Source: Taxillus chinensis (Eukaryota > Streptophyta > Magnoliopsida > Santalales > Loranthaceae). Taken from it: a stretch of 64,000 nucleotides of DNA. Numbering within the stretch: the first letter of the stretch is position 1; each line of letters begins with the position of its first letter. Under the pieces are notes generated by a model that did not search any database, had not been told where the DNA came from, and saw only the letters and a program-made list of their open reading frames with translations. Where the stretch lies: NCBI GenBank assembly GCA_023512835.1, contig CM042088.1, positions 39,722,164 to 39,786,163 of the forward strand, read 5' to 3'. Below, one piece after another: positions 1 through 15,500 of the stretch. The translations under genes and the position numbers were made by a program.

Positions 1-352
1 CCTTCGTTTCTTCCACCGCCGCTTTCGCCGCAACCCGAATCCTAGACTCCAAAGGGCTTGTCCTGCACAGAGTGGCCTGTAGAAGCTGATGCTGCGTTTC
101 CCAAAATGCCCTTTCTTCTTCGCCGTTCCCGGAGCTTTCTCTCCCCTCGTCTGCGTTGTCGTCTTCGACGTCCCTACTAACGAGGCGGTCACAGGTCGAG
201 CCCTCGCTGCCGGAGCTCTCCGACGTGAAACAACCGTCTTCGCCTTCGACCTCGAAGAACCCGAATACCATGTCCGGCGAACCGGCGCCGGAGGTTTCGC
301 AGCAGGTGGGAGCCCGGTGACCTGTTGCACATTTGGCTGTCGTGTGGGCCAT
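1..352 (-). CDS. DUF506 (PDDEXK-like) family protein, 5' part only
   Basis: The gene reads leftward and is cut by the window edge after about 117 codons. The start chosen at 352-350 is the first ATG downstream of a TATA box. A second in-frame ATG at 271-269 (MVFGFFEVEGEDG) is also possible and looks more like the usual N-terminus of this family. The seen part has an acidic and serine-rich region (residues about 35-80), then the conserved block FWETQHQLLQATLCRTSPLE followed by SRIR (from about residue 83), which I recognise as the DUF506 signature of plant proteins. The family has a predicted PDDEXK nuclease-like fold but no established biochemical role. The first exon is GC-rich. The core domain and C-terminus lie outside the window, so intactness cannot be judged. 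Confidence 0.72.
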   Translation of the reverse strand, partial: MAHTTAKCATGHRAPTCCETSGAGSPDMVFGFFEVEGEDGCFTSESSGSEGSTCDRLVSRDVEDDNADEGRESSGNGEEERAFWETQHQLLQATLCRTSPLESRIRVAAKAAVEETK

Positions 353-452
353 GTGGCCGGCCTCGTGATGTCGCGGCGGTCGGAAGCGGGTGAGTTTGAC
401 TTGTTTGACGGTCCGCGAATGTGTTACGGAAAAAGCACAAAACCTCCTCCTC

Positions 453-463
453 TTTATATATAC
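453..463 (-). promoter_or_regulatory. TATA box of the DUF506 gene
   Basis: On the minus strand the bases read TATATATAAAG, about 100 bp upstream of the first ATG of the DUF506 gene. No ATG lies between the expected transcription start (around 425) and 352, which supports the start chosen. Confidence 0.5.
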
Positions 464-480
464 ACCCCTTTTTGATGGCG

Positions 481-2786
481 AGACCACAGAGAGATGGTTC
501 GGTGACGTGTCGATTTTCTATTGGATAATTGCAACTTCTGGCGATTCTGTAGCCGTAAGGGATTGCTCATCTGGCACAGCAAGGATCCACGTCAGGTCTT
601 GCAATCAATCATTTACCAGCTTTCGAATTATCCGAACCCAAATTCGCATAATTTTTTTTAATTTGTTTTTTTAAATTACTCACTCCTTCCTCGTTGTATC
701 ACATTATTGCATAGAGCTCCGATTGATCATTCTTGATTAATTAATGGGACTAGTGTATCATGCACCCATAAATAGTATGACTTGGGCCATAATTTATTTA
801 TTTTTTGGAACTTGCCTCAGATAACTAATTAGGAATGGTTATGCATATTATGTCCTATATATTCTTACCGAAAAAGATTTGTACATGAGTTACTATATAT
901 ATTTTACTAGAATAAACATATTAACTAATATATCACTTTAAAAATATGAGTGTTCATGAGCCAATCCTACTAGAAAATAAAGACCGCGCCGGAATGAGTT
1001 CTTAGGAGGACCACTACGGTGGACATGAGCGTCACCAACCCATAACGCTGCAACGTAAGTCTTCAAATTAAATTTTACAACGCATTCTTAATTTAAGACC
1101 CAGCGGGTTTAAAATTTTAAACTCACTTTTAATTTAAATTAACATAGTCATGAAAGTTTAAAAGTCGGGACCACATGAAAATTTAATTTAAAAGCTGACT
1201 AAATTTATATTTCAATATATATATATATATATATAATACTAGATACAGTTAGCATTGCGTTACTTTAACGTTATCATGCCGATGTATGTTGGATCATGCG
1301 GTGATGGATAAGAAATTAATAACACAAAAATAACAGAAAAAAAAAATCTTATACACATGCCACCATGTAAATAGTGATAGATACCGATATAATATGATTT
1401 ACATTCACAATATTTTTATTTATTTTTAATTTAAATAATTATATGTGTTTTTATTATTATTTTCATACTTTTATATTATTACTTTATTAAAAAAAATGAT
1501 AATTAAAATGGTGAAGAAGCACATGGACATCCGAATATTCCATTTCTTACCCGAACCCGAAACAGATGGATCTAGAGCGAATGAGCTGTACGATGGGACG
1601 TCGATGGTGGGACCCCAGACAGGTTGTCCGAGGTCACTTGTGTATTGATTGGTGCGGCTGTGGATTAGCATGAAAAAATGTCTCAGGGACGCGGCGACTT
1701 GACGTGGTCGTGGGATGGGATGAGGTAGATTCGGAAACGGTAGTTGCCAAGTGGCACTTTGGTCATTCGCTCCACCGCCTGCAATTGCTTCTTACAAATA
1801 AGCAAATTGCGAGCGTTAGCGTAAGTTTTAATCATATGTTGTTAGATTTATTGCTTATGTTTAATTCGGTCAATCTGCCTGATTTTGAACTCTCAACAAC
1901 GCTCTTTTATTTATTTATTTTAATATATTAATAATTCTAACTATTTTTTTAAGATTGATTTTACGTCGGTATTAATAAAAAATTAATACTATTCATATTT
2001 TTAACCGCTACTTATAAATGAAAAAAAAAAACTTTTAAATATGATGTGATACAAAGTCATTTTCTTTGCTTTTATTTTTTTATTTTTCTTAAGCAAACAA
2101 ATTCATTTGCTGTCAGTGTCAATCATTACATCCTTTTCCTTTATATATTATATTTAGATATACAGCCTATTTTAATTTATTGTCGTTATTATAAGATGAG
2201 ATATTAAGATATGAAAACTATTTTTATGAAAAATAAATGAGATGGAAAAGGAGAACATAGATAGAGTCCACAGATTGATGAGTCAGGGTCTAGTAGCCGG
2301 TATAGACGATGGATAGCGTGCGAATATTATTATATAATTTATATTGTCGTGGGCAAGGCTATGCGATTAAAATATATATGTATGTAACTAATAATTTAAG
2401 AGATGCTGGGTTTCTTTTTATTTATACTACTTTTGTCGGATTTGTGGAGCTAGTTAAGATTTAAACGCGGGTAAACGAAAGCTAATTATACGTTTGTCTG
2501 ATTTGTCCGAGCTACTGTCGCTGTCCGGCGGTTCCTTAAAGCTCTGGACATGGTTCGAGATCTGATCAAGGCTGGCGTCTCCGACATTAAAGTTTCTCAA
2601 GCCCCGCTGATTGAGAATATACCAAAAAGTAAGAGAGACCTAGCTAGCAGATGCAGATATATGTTGAGAGGTTCGCGAGTCAGTACATTCACGAGACTTC
2701 TCTTCCAGTTGCACGAGTACAAACGTCCAACCACTGATCATTCGCATGCTAGGGCAGGTCAACCATATATGTGTTGTCTCTCGCGT
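481..2786. other. AT-rich intergenic region
   Basis: No gene is recognised. ORFs here are short and have no family features. A short open stretch around 2506-2640 (plus) reads ATVAVRRFLKALDMVRDLIK and on to KAGVSDIKV, is GC-richer than its surroundings and could be a gene fragment. I could not assign it to a family and it has no supporting exons. Confidence 0.4.
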
Positions 2787-4020
2787 CATTAAATTTTAGG
2801 AAACTGTATGAAACATCAAGGCAAAGGCACGTTTGTTTTATATATTTTTGTTTTTATTTTTAAAATATTAGTAGAGTGCTATCCGCCATAACAGGAGCGG
2901 GGTTTATCTATTACCGTACCCCGCTCCCACCTAAGCAAGTAAAAAAAAATTAAAATCATACCCCGCCCCATGTGTAGGCGGGGCGGGATACCCCGTTCTA
3001 TGGCGGGGTAAGCGGGAGAGGTTTCATCCGCCCGTACCCCGCTACCGACTTTTATTGATTTCTCTCTTAAGATAATTTTGACTTTTAGAGGCTCTACGAA
3101 GCAGTTGATAGAAGTAATTCGGGTCCTATCGGAAGCGGAATCAACCTATTATCGCATCCTGTCTTTGCTTAGGCAGTAGATTAAATTTTAAGATTGTATC
3201 TCGTTCCATATATAGGCGTGATAGGATATACCGTTCTTTAATGTGTCTACGAATGAGGTTCGATTTGCCCATATCTTGTTATCGCTTGTTATTGTATCTG
3301 TCAATATCAATAATTTTGACTTAAATCAAATTTCTATATCATTTTTAACCAAAAAATTATTAAAAATAATTTAATTTTACAATAATAAATATCATTCAAA
3401 AATATCAAAAATCATAAATAATAGTTAAATAATAATATTTAAAATATTATAAAATTATAAATAAATATTATTAAAATTAAGCAAGGCGGGGTACCCCGTT
3501 ACCTATTACCGCTCCCCGTCCCCGCTTGGGGCGGGGTGTCAAGTTTAAAAACCGCACCCCGCTCTTGCTTGGCTGGGGTAACCCGCCCCGCATAGCGGGA
3601 GCGGGTATCCGTTGCCCACCCTTAATAGTTAGATACAGGAAATATAAAATTAAAAATAAAAAATATATTTTTACCTTTTAAGTTAAGAATGAAATATTTT
3701 TTTTATTTTTTTTAACTTAAAAATAACTATCACATTTGAAAAATAAAAACAGAAAACAATCAAAACAAACATAGCACCTTAGTTTTCATTAAATTTTAGG
3801 AATTGAATATGATACATCAAGGCACGTTTGTTTTATTTATTTTTTGTTTTTATTTTTAAATATAAAAGTTATTTTTAAATACACAAAAATATAAAATTAA
3901 AAATAAAAAAACATTTTTAGTATCGAATAATAAAAATAAAATTTTATTATTTTTTATTTTCTATACTAAAAATAACTATCATATTTTTTAAAATAAAAAA
4001 AAGGACAAAACAAACATATT
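2787..4020. repeat. 247-bp tandem duplication, first copy interrupted by a transposon
   Basis: A segment starting CATTAAATTTTAGGAA occurs at 2787 and again at 3787. Both copies continue with a shared stretch (CATCAAGG, GGCACGTTTGTTTTAT, then T-rich). They end in A-rich sequence with AACAAACATA near 3771 and 4017. Removing the 753-bp insertion (2872-3624) from copy one leaves about 247 bp, matching copy two in length. The shared part itself has inverted ends (GCACGTTTGTTTT against its complement AAAACAAACATAGC), so the unit is probably a duplicated MITE. Confidence 0.6.
2872..3624. mobile_element. GC-rich hAT-like non-autonomous element
   Basis: The ends resemble inverted repeats: the left end reads TAGAGTGCTATCCGCC, and the reverse complement of the right end reads TAAGGGTGGGCAACGG. 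Both run into the same sort of CCCGCTCCCGC/GGGGCGGG sequence, and the interior is AT-rich. The TA(G/A)GGGTG-type end is typical of plant hAT elements. Flanking bases (AATATTAG and ATAGTTAG) match at only five of eight positions, so the target duplication is decayed or mis-set. There is no transposase ORF. Confidence 0.5.
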
Positions 4021-4850
4021 TTTAACTCTCCGAGATGAATAACACCTAAAATAAAAAATATGACAAAAGTATATTTATTAGTCGATACACATCTCAAGAC
4101 ATATGTTACATCACATGCAAACATCGACATGCATAGCCCAATAGTGACATTAATTACAATTTTACATAATCATATAAACCGTAGCTATTCATTGTCACAC
4201 GTAGTCATAATTATCAATTGAATCCTCTTAGGATTTTCTAATTATCATTATCATATAAAGCATAAAAAACATTAATTACATATCAAATCAATAAAATAGG
4301 GCAAAAAATAACATCAACAAAATTCAAAATATAAAAAACCAGTTGGGATAAATAAGCACAATATGCGGCCGCACAAAAACATATGAACATATTTAGTTTC
4401 TCATAGAGTTCATTTAATATTCTAAAATTCTCATAATTTGAGTATATTTAATCTTATAGAAGGATATATAATCATATGAATAACTACGTAAAACTCATTT
4501 CGAAGATCAAATCACGCAAAACTTCCAACAATGAAATCCCAAATTTTTGTATATACGCGAATCCTCACCCACTGTCTTTTATCTCATTACTTTATTTTAA
4601 TTATTTGTTTTAAATTTCTAAAAATTATTAATTTAAATTAAATTCAAGTAAAATTAAAATGTTGGGTCACTTTTTCGTCTTGAAAAACCAACCAGCTCAC
4701 GTATTATTCTTACCACAAGTATAATATTATTTATTCAATTAGTTATCCCATCTAAAAGTGGTGGAGGTCTCAAAGTTTTATGTAGCCTGTTTTGCCTAAT
4801 CTTTTTATTCACTTAAAGTTTCCATTCATTTTCACCGAAGCGAAAAAGAT
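4021..4850. other. Intergenic, AT-rich
   Basis: I see no gene or repeat with clear ends here. This is the 3' side of the tRNA-Gly gene, which reads leftward. Confidence 0.4.
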
Positions 4851-4921
4851 TGCACCAGCCGGGAATCGAACCCGGGTCTGTACCGTGGCAGGGTACTATT
4901 CTACCACTAGACCACTGGTGC
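4851..4921 (-). tRNA. tRNA-Gly (anticodon GCC)
   Basis: On the minus strand the 71-nt sequence folds as a full cloverleaf. The acceptor arm is GCACCAG/CTGGTGC plus discriminator A. The B box reads GGTTCGATTCC, and the D arm contains TGGTCTAGTGGTAGA. The anticodon loop CTGCCAC has GCC at 4889-4887. There is no intron and CCA is not encoded, as expected for a nuclear plant tRNA gene. No broken stem is visible, so it should be functional. It would decode GGC and GGT glycine codons. Confidence 0.95.
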
Positions 4922-5347
4922 ACCAGTGGCCTGAGTGAAATGTTGTAGGTAAATATCATATAACGCTCTCCAGTTGAAACTAAGCCATACACCCCACAAA
5001 CAGTTCTAACCTGATTCTAGGCAGGCTTTTAGTATGCTGCATCCACATATTCCGGATCGAATATATAATGAATAATTTTCACATTATTTTTGAAATGCAG
5101 AAATATCCTGAACTTATAAAATTTAAATCTATTTTAAATTTTTTTAAAAGATAACGTATTTAAAATATCATATTTATTTGCATTAATTAGGGAAACGAGT
5201 AATGCTTATTAAATTAACTATATAGTCAATTAGTTTATACAATAAAATTATTATATTATTCGTATTAGAATCCCATAAAATATAACATGTTTTAAATATT
5301 ATATTTATCTATTTACAATGTAATAAAAACACGTAAAATAAAGTGCT
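4922..5347. other. Intergenic, AT-rich
   Basis: This is the upstream (5') side of the tRNA-Gly gene. No coding or element structure is seen. Confidence 0.4.
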
Positions 5348-6040
5348 CATTTGACAAGCAAGAATAAAAGTAAGAATAATAAAATTATCATGGGAATGAA
5401 ATGGAATAGATTAAAATGATATCATTCATTCCCTTATTGTTATACAATCCCATTAATAGAGTATTTGTTTCAAAATTACAAATCTATCCAAATTTATTAT
5501 CCTTCCACCATCACTACGTCACCTCACCAACCAAACACTGCCCCTCTGCTTTATCCCTCTCAATAGCTCTCGCGCCTTTGTTAGTGTCGTCGAGGTCGTC
5601 TCTGCCTCGGATGGCCTCGTTGACCCGGACCCCTTCGCCCCAGGCTCCCACCCCTACATTGTGTGTCGCCGTCATCATCGTGTGTTGCCATCATCGTCGT
5701 GGGGGGGAGAGGAGATCGACGGCAGTGAAGGGATCAAAATGGGAGAGCAGCAGTGAAGGAGAGCTTGAATCGTCAAGGGAGGTGGGAGAAGAGGGGGCAG
5801 TTGGGGAGAGCCTAGGTTGTCAAGGGAGGTGTCAAGGGAGGTGGGAAAGGAAGGGCGCGTTGGATGATTGGACAAATAAATGAACAGATCAGTGAATGAG
5901 GATAATGTTGAAAATTTAATTATCCTATGTAAGAGAATCACTCAATACCAAGGGGTGAGGGTAATCAACATTACCTTATTTAAGGTAATGTTTATCCCAG
6001 AATAGTCAAACATTACATTTTATTGATTCTAACAAATGTG
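5348..6040. mobile_element. Possible non-autonomous DNA element with GC-rich core
   Basis: The left end (CATTTGACAAGCAAGAATAA) weakly resembles the reverse complement of the right end (ACATTTGTTAGAATCAATAA). Between them, about 5570-5870 is GC-rich and purine-rich, with a duplicated GTCAAGGGAGGTG. It looks like a coding remnant but carries no recognisable domain. The 155-codon ORF across it (5416-5883) is low-complexity and probably not a gene. Boundaries are tentative. Confidence 0.25.
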
Positions 6041-6089
6041 GAATTGAGAATGGAATTCATTCATTTGCATTTCCATTATATATATACAC

Positions 6090-9044
<2,955 letters not shown>

Positions 9045-9051
9045 TATAAAT
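9045..9051 (+). promoter_or_regulatory. TATA box of MUCI70
   Basis: TATAAAT in a C-rich context (CCCCTATAAATCTCGG), about 500 bp upstream of the MUCI70 ATG. Transcription would start near 9077, giving a long leader that may contain an intron. Confidence 0.5.
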
Positions 9052-9550
9052 CTCGGCAAGGCCTAGGTTTTAATCACATCTTTCGACATATTGGGTTTTT
9101 TTTTTCTTTTCCAATATATATATATAATTAAAAATAAAACTGGGTTTGTGTGGAAGATATCGAATCCGTATATTCTTTCATTCTGTCGTTAAAAGAACAA
9201 TCTAGTTTTATTTGTCGATTTTGGGTATGTCACTGTACTGAATTTTGGAGGCAGGCCTCGTTTGATTCTGTCTTTTGTTGCGTGCCCACTTGTGTGCTTC
9301 GTGTGTTTGTTGTGCCGGAGACAGTTGGGATTGGACCGCACGCCGGATCAGAATAAGCGACGATTTAGTGAAACCGGGGAGGGCCACTGAGTTGGGTCTG
9401 TTCCAATACATTGTTTCGTAGGGGACAAGTTTTGTGGGTGGTGTAATTTTGTAGTTCTGAAGAACAAACACGTTACTGTTTGGATGATTGTTGTGTGCGT
9501 GGGGTGGGGAGGGAGATGATGAGTGGGTCACTTCTGCTTTTGGAGGGAGA

Positions 9551-12500
9551 ATGACTGGAGGGTCATTGGGTCTTCGATCTGGAAGTTATGGATCGTTGCA
9601 GCAGCAGCAGCCGCCGCCGCCTCAGAACGGTGCGTCTCCAATCCATTTTCAGTTTCAATCGAACACATCGCCAGGCCCCCCCCGCAAGCCTTACAAGATG
9701 CTCAGAGAGAAGGAGAGTTTGCTCCACTGGATCTTCAAATTCGCCGGTCGAAAGAAGGTTGGAATGCTGTTCTTGTGTGCGGCGTCTGCACTGGTTTTTA
9801 TAGGGGTCCTGTATGTTGCCAAAGGTTTGATTCCTTTCCGTATGTTTTTGCACAATGATATATATATATATATAGGTTATTATTATGGGTCTTTTATGTT
9901 GCTAAGGATGTGATCCTTTTCTGTGTGTTTTTTCATAATAGTTTTTGTATGGATTTTGCATTTTTCCAAAGGTTTCATCCCTTATATGTATTTTTGCACA
10001 CTGGTTGTTATATGAGTCTTGTACGACGCCAAAGGCTTGATATGTTTCTTTTAGTGGTTCTGCATATTGATTGTCTAGCTGTTGGAACTTTAGTATCTTT
10101 TGCTTGAATGCTTTGAGATGATTGGCCTCTTCTGTTTCTATCCATTAAAAACCTTTATGGAGAAGTGGGCATGAACTGTGATGTAAGTTTAAAGAAATCA
10201 CTCGCGGGAATGCTTGCTCTCTTTATCTATTTGCCACTAGCCTTTGATTGTGGTGAAGTATGCCAAGCACAATGTTGTCTCCTTATGGTTTTAGCATCAT
10301 ATCGAGATTTTGAGGGAGCAAAAATGTATCTTGCTGCTGGAATTTGATGATTTGAAATATTTTGACATCTTTATTATATTTTATGGAAGGAAATAATGCA
10401 TTTCCCCCTATTTTTTAAATATTTATTATTGGGGCTGTATTCAGGGGAGGATGCACATGAAGGAGAACAGATCCAGAGTATTAGAGTTAATAACAGCTTG
10501 TCCTTAGGTTATCTCAAACCATCGCCTGTATACAGAGATTCAATTAACAATGAAAGTAATTTTTTTGCATTGAACCTTAGTAGAGGTGGTGAAATATTAA
10601 ATCAGCCTCTTCCTCCTGCACTATCCCCTCCACATCACCCTCCTGCTCCACCACCACCGCCTCCACCTGCAGTTTTTTTGGGTTACTCCCTTCCTCCTGG
10701 GCACCCGTGTGAATTATTCAGATTTCCTCCCCCTCCAGTAGACAAGAAAAGAACTGGACCACGGCGTAAGTTTTATTACTTTCCCCTTTCAATAAACGTT
10801 ATTATGCACACAGAAGGATTCTTTTAACAATTATTATTATTTTGGGCATGTTAGGATTCTGTTATGATTCTTATGAACATGTTATACTGATGTTGGTTAT
10901 GTTTCTGAGTTCCTCCCTATTTTATGTTTCAGCATGTCCAGTGTGCTACCTTCCCGTGGAAGAAGCAATTGCTTTAATGCCAAAAGATCCATCACCTTCC
11001 CCTATCTTGACTAATTTAACCTACGTGTATGGGGATAATTTGACTAAAAGCGAATTTGGGGGTTCAGAGTTTGGTGGATATCCATCACTAAAACAAAGAC
11101 GTGATACATATGATATAAGAGAGTCGATGAATGTGCACTGTGGGTAAGATTTTTTTATTATTTTATTTTCTTTGATTTTCTCAAATAATTTCATAATGAA
11201 TGCTTATTTGTGTTTTATTCCTTTCTTAACCTCTTTTTGTTTGTTTTTACTGTATAATTTAAGTTAAGTCAAATGTTAACAAAATTAATGAAAGAAAAAT
11301 TTTATCAAAGAGAAAGAGAGAAAATAAGTCGAGGTGAACTAAACACCAAACAAAAACGGAAAACAGATTACTTGTTAATGCTAACTGTTTATTTCCATCA
11401 TTTTCATTTCATGTGTGTCAGATTTTTCAGAGGAACTATACATGGACACAAGGCAGGATTTAACATGGATGCTTCTGACATTCGTGAGATGAATCAGTGT
11501 GATGGGGTGGTTGTTGCATCTGCAATATTTGGTATGGCTATGACTATCCATGTATTGCTTATTTATTTATTTATTTATTTTGTTTAAGGGCGTTTTCCTT
11601 CCTAATGAATGAGTTCTTGATCAGGTAACTATGATATCATACAGCAACCTAATAATATTAGCGATACTACAAAGAAGAATGCTTGCTTCTATATGTTTGT
11701 GGATGAAGAAACAGAGGCATACCTGAAAAACTCTAGTGGTCTAGACAGCAGCAATAGGATTGGGTTGTGGAGGATAGTTGTTGTCCATAACCTCCCTTAC
11801 ACTGATGCCAGACGTAATGGAAAGGTTAGCTGCTGGGTGATTGTTCTTCCTGTTGCCTTGCCATGTTTTTGTGTGCATAGTCATTATGGACTTCAAGTTC
11901 TAGTCTGCATTATTTCTTTTTAAAGTTCTGTTCCAATGGGACTGCATTATTATGCCCATGCAGGTTCCAAAGCTTCTACTGCATAGGATCTTCCCAAATG
12001 CCCGGTATTCCATCTGGATTGATGGAAAACTTAAACTTGTTGTGGATCCATATCAAATCCTTGAAAGGTAAATATGATCTTCTATTGATTATATGCCCTG
12101 CATAATTTTATTTTTTGATATCTTTTCGAGTTCAAAAACTAGTTATTTTGTCCAGTCCGGCTAGAGCTTACTGTGCTGAATAAACTTAGCACCTCAACTT
12201 ATACCGCTATAGATAAACCACATAATGTTAATGCTGCAGAGAATTTTGTGTCCAAAATTTTCAAACTTTACGTCAACACTGCACTTGTGACAGTATTAGA
12301 AGAAATAACCCATTCCTTTCATCCCACACAAACAAAGCTATGGTGTCTTACCTTCTGATACTTTCTCAGACCCGTGTCTGACTAAGTTTTGGTTGCATGA
12401 GTTAGAAACTGAAGCATTTGAGCATTGTTGAAAGTACACCATGTATACACTGAACATTGAGAATTTTGTGTTCAAAATTTCAAACTCTACTTTAACGCTG

Positions 12501-15500
12501 CACTTGTGAGAACAATAGATGAAATGACCCATTCCTTCTATCCCAGAAAGTACATGAGTGAGTTTTGGTTTACATGAGCTAGAAACTGAAGCGTTTGAAC
12601 ATTGTTGAAATTACACCATGTATACTCTGAATATTCATGAACGAGTTTACTTATTTTGTTTTCTTTCCCACTTTGACTAGAGAGCTTCCTTCAAGTATAA
12701 GAGAAATTTCCTGTTGAACTTCCTTTGAAATATATAAAAATTTTCAGAGTGTTTACATAACTCTATATTTTTAATTTTAAGGCTAAATGCATAGCTAAGC
12801 TGTTGAATTTATAGAATGAAGCATTTAGTTCATGAACTTTGAACTGAAGCAATCGAGATCATGGCCATTCATAACATATAAAATTATTCTGACCTTAACA
12901 ATAAGTGACAGACATTAAATGTGCTATGGTTTAGTCTTAAATGGTTATGTTAATGTGAATTTTTTGCCTCGCCATAAATTGGTTCGATTAAAATATTTAT
13001 AAAATAATGTATCAAATTAAATTTAGGGCTCTCATTCACAAAATATTAGAGATCACCAAAGCAAGAGATCGATGATGTAACTTCCTTTGCCTTCCACATC
13101 CAGACAATTTCAATCATCATCATCATCATCATCACAGTCTTGCCCAGTAAACAGAGCCATGAAGATATTTTCCAAATGGATAAAAAGAAAACATATCTGA
13201 GTAGGGGAACTTAATCATGCATTTTTTACTCAATTTGAAATTGCACATTGCACCCTGAGGCGAGTTTTACATGCATCAAAAATTTTCACATCACCTAGGC
13301 CTTATGAGTAATGTTGACCATTAAGCTGACATTAGAAGCAAGAATGGTTGAGAAAGCCACTCAGGAAAACAATTACAATGGTAAAAAATACTTGTTTTCA
13401 CCAATAAACATTAACTACTTTGCAGCAGCAACCAACGCAGATTGTGGACGTGTATAATTGCACCCTAATCTTGATCTTCCCAAAACATAGCAGCATCCTC
13501 CATTGAAGGAAAATGCCAACAACAAAGAGAGGGGAACCAAATAGAAAAATCCATGACCCCAATATTAGCACTTTCAGGGGCTTGATCTCTCTCCAAAGTA
13601 GTCTAGACAGCATCTTTCTAATGGGTCAATTCCTTCCCTGGATTACCAATCAAAAAAGCCCGATTGATTCTATCCTTGTCCATCTAACTTTTGGTGATGG
13701 GCTTGCAAGTACTCAATTTTCTATCTTGAAGGTTTTTCATCTCTAACCAACTCAACTTGACCAATTGAACGCTAGCAAAAATGTCTTCATCCTTATAATG
13801 CTATGAGAAAACCCATTATTTTCTCCAGCTAAATTCATCTGTTCATCCTGGATTTAAGCTTCACTCTGAAATTCCGAAAGGGGTTTTTGCAGAGCAAAGG
13901 GAAGTTTAAAGTGCCACTCCAGTGTGATTCCGGCCAGCTATGTGATTCCAGTGATGATTCCTTCATGCTACTGGAGCTAGCAAAGCATAAAATGATGGTG
14001 ACGATGTGAGATCCCAAATTCTCCATATATTTATTTAGTGTTACTATAGTGGTCACATTTGAGAAGGCATGCATTAGCCTCATTCAACTGCACTAGGGTT
14101 TCTTCAAAATTACAATATTTCTGAGAGATGTTATTTGCAATGGTAACCATTGAAATAGTCTGTCGGCTGATGATTAAGGCATCTCTAGTAGTCAAGCGTC
14201 GCCAATATCAATTATAGGTCCTCAATGTAGTAGGTTGACTCCATGTTACATTTAGTTTCTGTCAATGTCAGGTTTACTTTAAACGGTTTTGAGTGTTGAA
14301 GGTCTTGATTGTTATTTCAAAATTGAAGAGCTAAACTGTTCGATCCTGCAAAGTTTAAGGACTCAAATTATGCATTTTTCGTACTTATAAATACCTTATT
14401 TTTATTTTGAATTATCAATTCAACTGCCTCGAAAGAGAAAGGAAAGGGACTTTTCATGTAGCCTCTTTAGATTATAAGAGGCTCCATGGACCAGGTAAAT
14501 TATTAAATAGGGAGAGATACAGCAGGGAATTGTTGTCTTCATTAAATTTAAAAGCCTACCAATTTTTTTCCATTAAGAAAACCCCAAGAATGGCATGTAT
14601 CCTTTTGATAATGTCTTGTTTGAACTCTGAAATGATCTCACCAGTATGCCTTGTCACCACCACTGATGGTATTCCCTGCCACCTTCATTTTGGTCAAGTG
14701 TTTACCCTCTTCTGGTTCAATCACCCTGATGTGACATAGATAATGCTTTGTAACCACTTTATTATAAAAAGCAGTATTATATTTAGACACTATTATGCCT
14801 CTGCGTCAAATTTGGTCAAATTTGGGCAGACACTTTTAAGAATATATGATTTTTTCAGCAACTAGTGACCTAGGCTATTGGTAACAACTACGACTTGTGT
14901 GATAGAACGTAGAGGTTGAGCAAGGTCAAGTTAAAGCCCCTATTTAGTTTCATTATTTGCATATTAACCAAATTAGAGATGTGATATGAATATATTTATA
15001 ATTTTCTGTTTTAATTTGATTGTCGATGTATTTTAAATGTGAATAACCTAAAAAATAACCCTTCGTTATCGTCCTTGACTCCTTGTATTCATTTTGTTTC
15101 AGATCAAAAGCAATACCTTTCCAATCTATTTCACTCCATGCTGATTTCTCTGCTTTTTGTGGTTCTGCTCTCCAGGTTTTTATGGAGGAAAAATAGTAGC
15201 TTTGCAATTTCTAGGCATTATAAGCGCTTTGATGTGTTTGTGGAAGCTGAGGCAAATAAAGCTGCGGGAAAGTATGATAATGCATCCATTGATTTCCAGA
15301 TTGATTTTTATAAAAAGGAGGGTTTAACCCCATATTCCCAAGCTAGGCTTCCTATTACAAGTGGTAAGTACACTTTCTATTTTTCATGTGTTATTTTGCA
15401 CCACTGAATGTTTGATATCAGTTTGTTTTGCTACTATATGTGCATGCAGATGTTCCCGAAGGATGTGTTATAATAAAGGAACATATACCTATTACCAATC

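Noticed and set aside
89..475. 128-codon plus-strand ORF over the DUF506 exon
   Set aside because: It is antisense to the DUF506 coding frame, which carries the conserved motif.
5416..5883. 155-codon ORF
   Set aside because: Low-complexity, with no domain; it overlaps a probable transposon core with purine-rich repeats.
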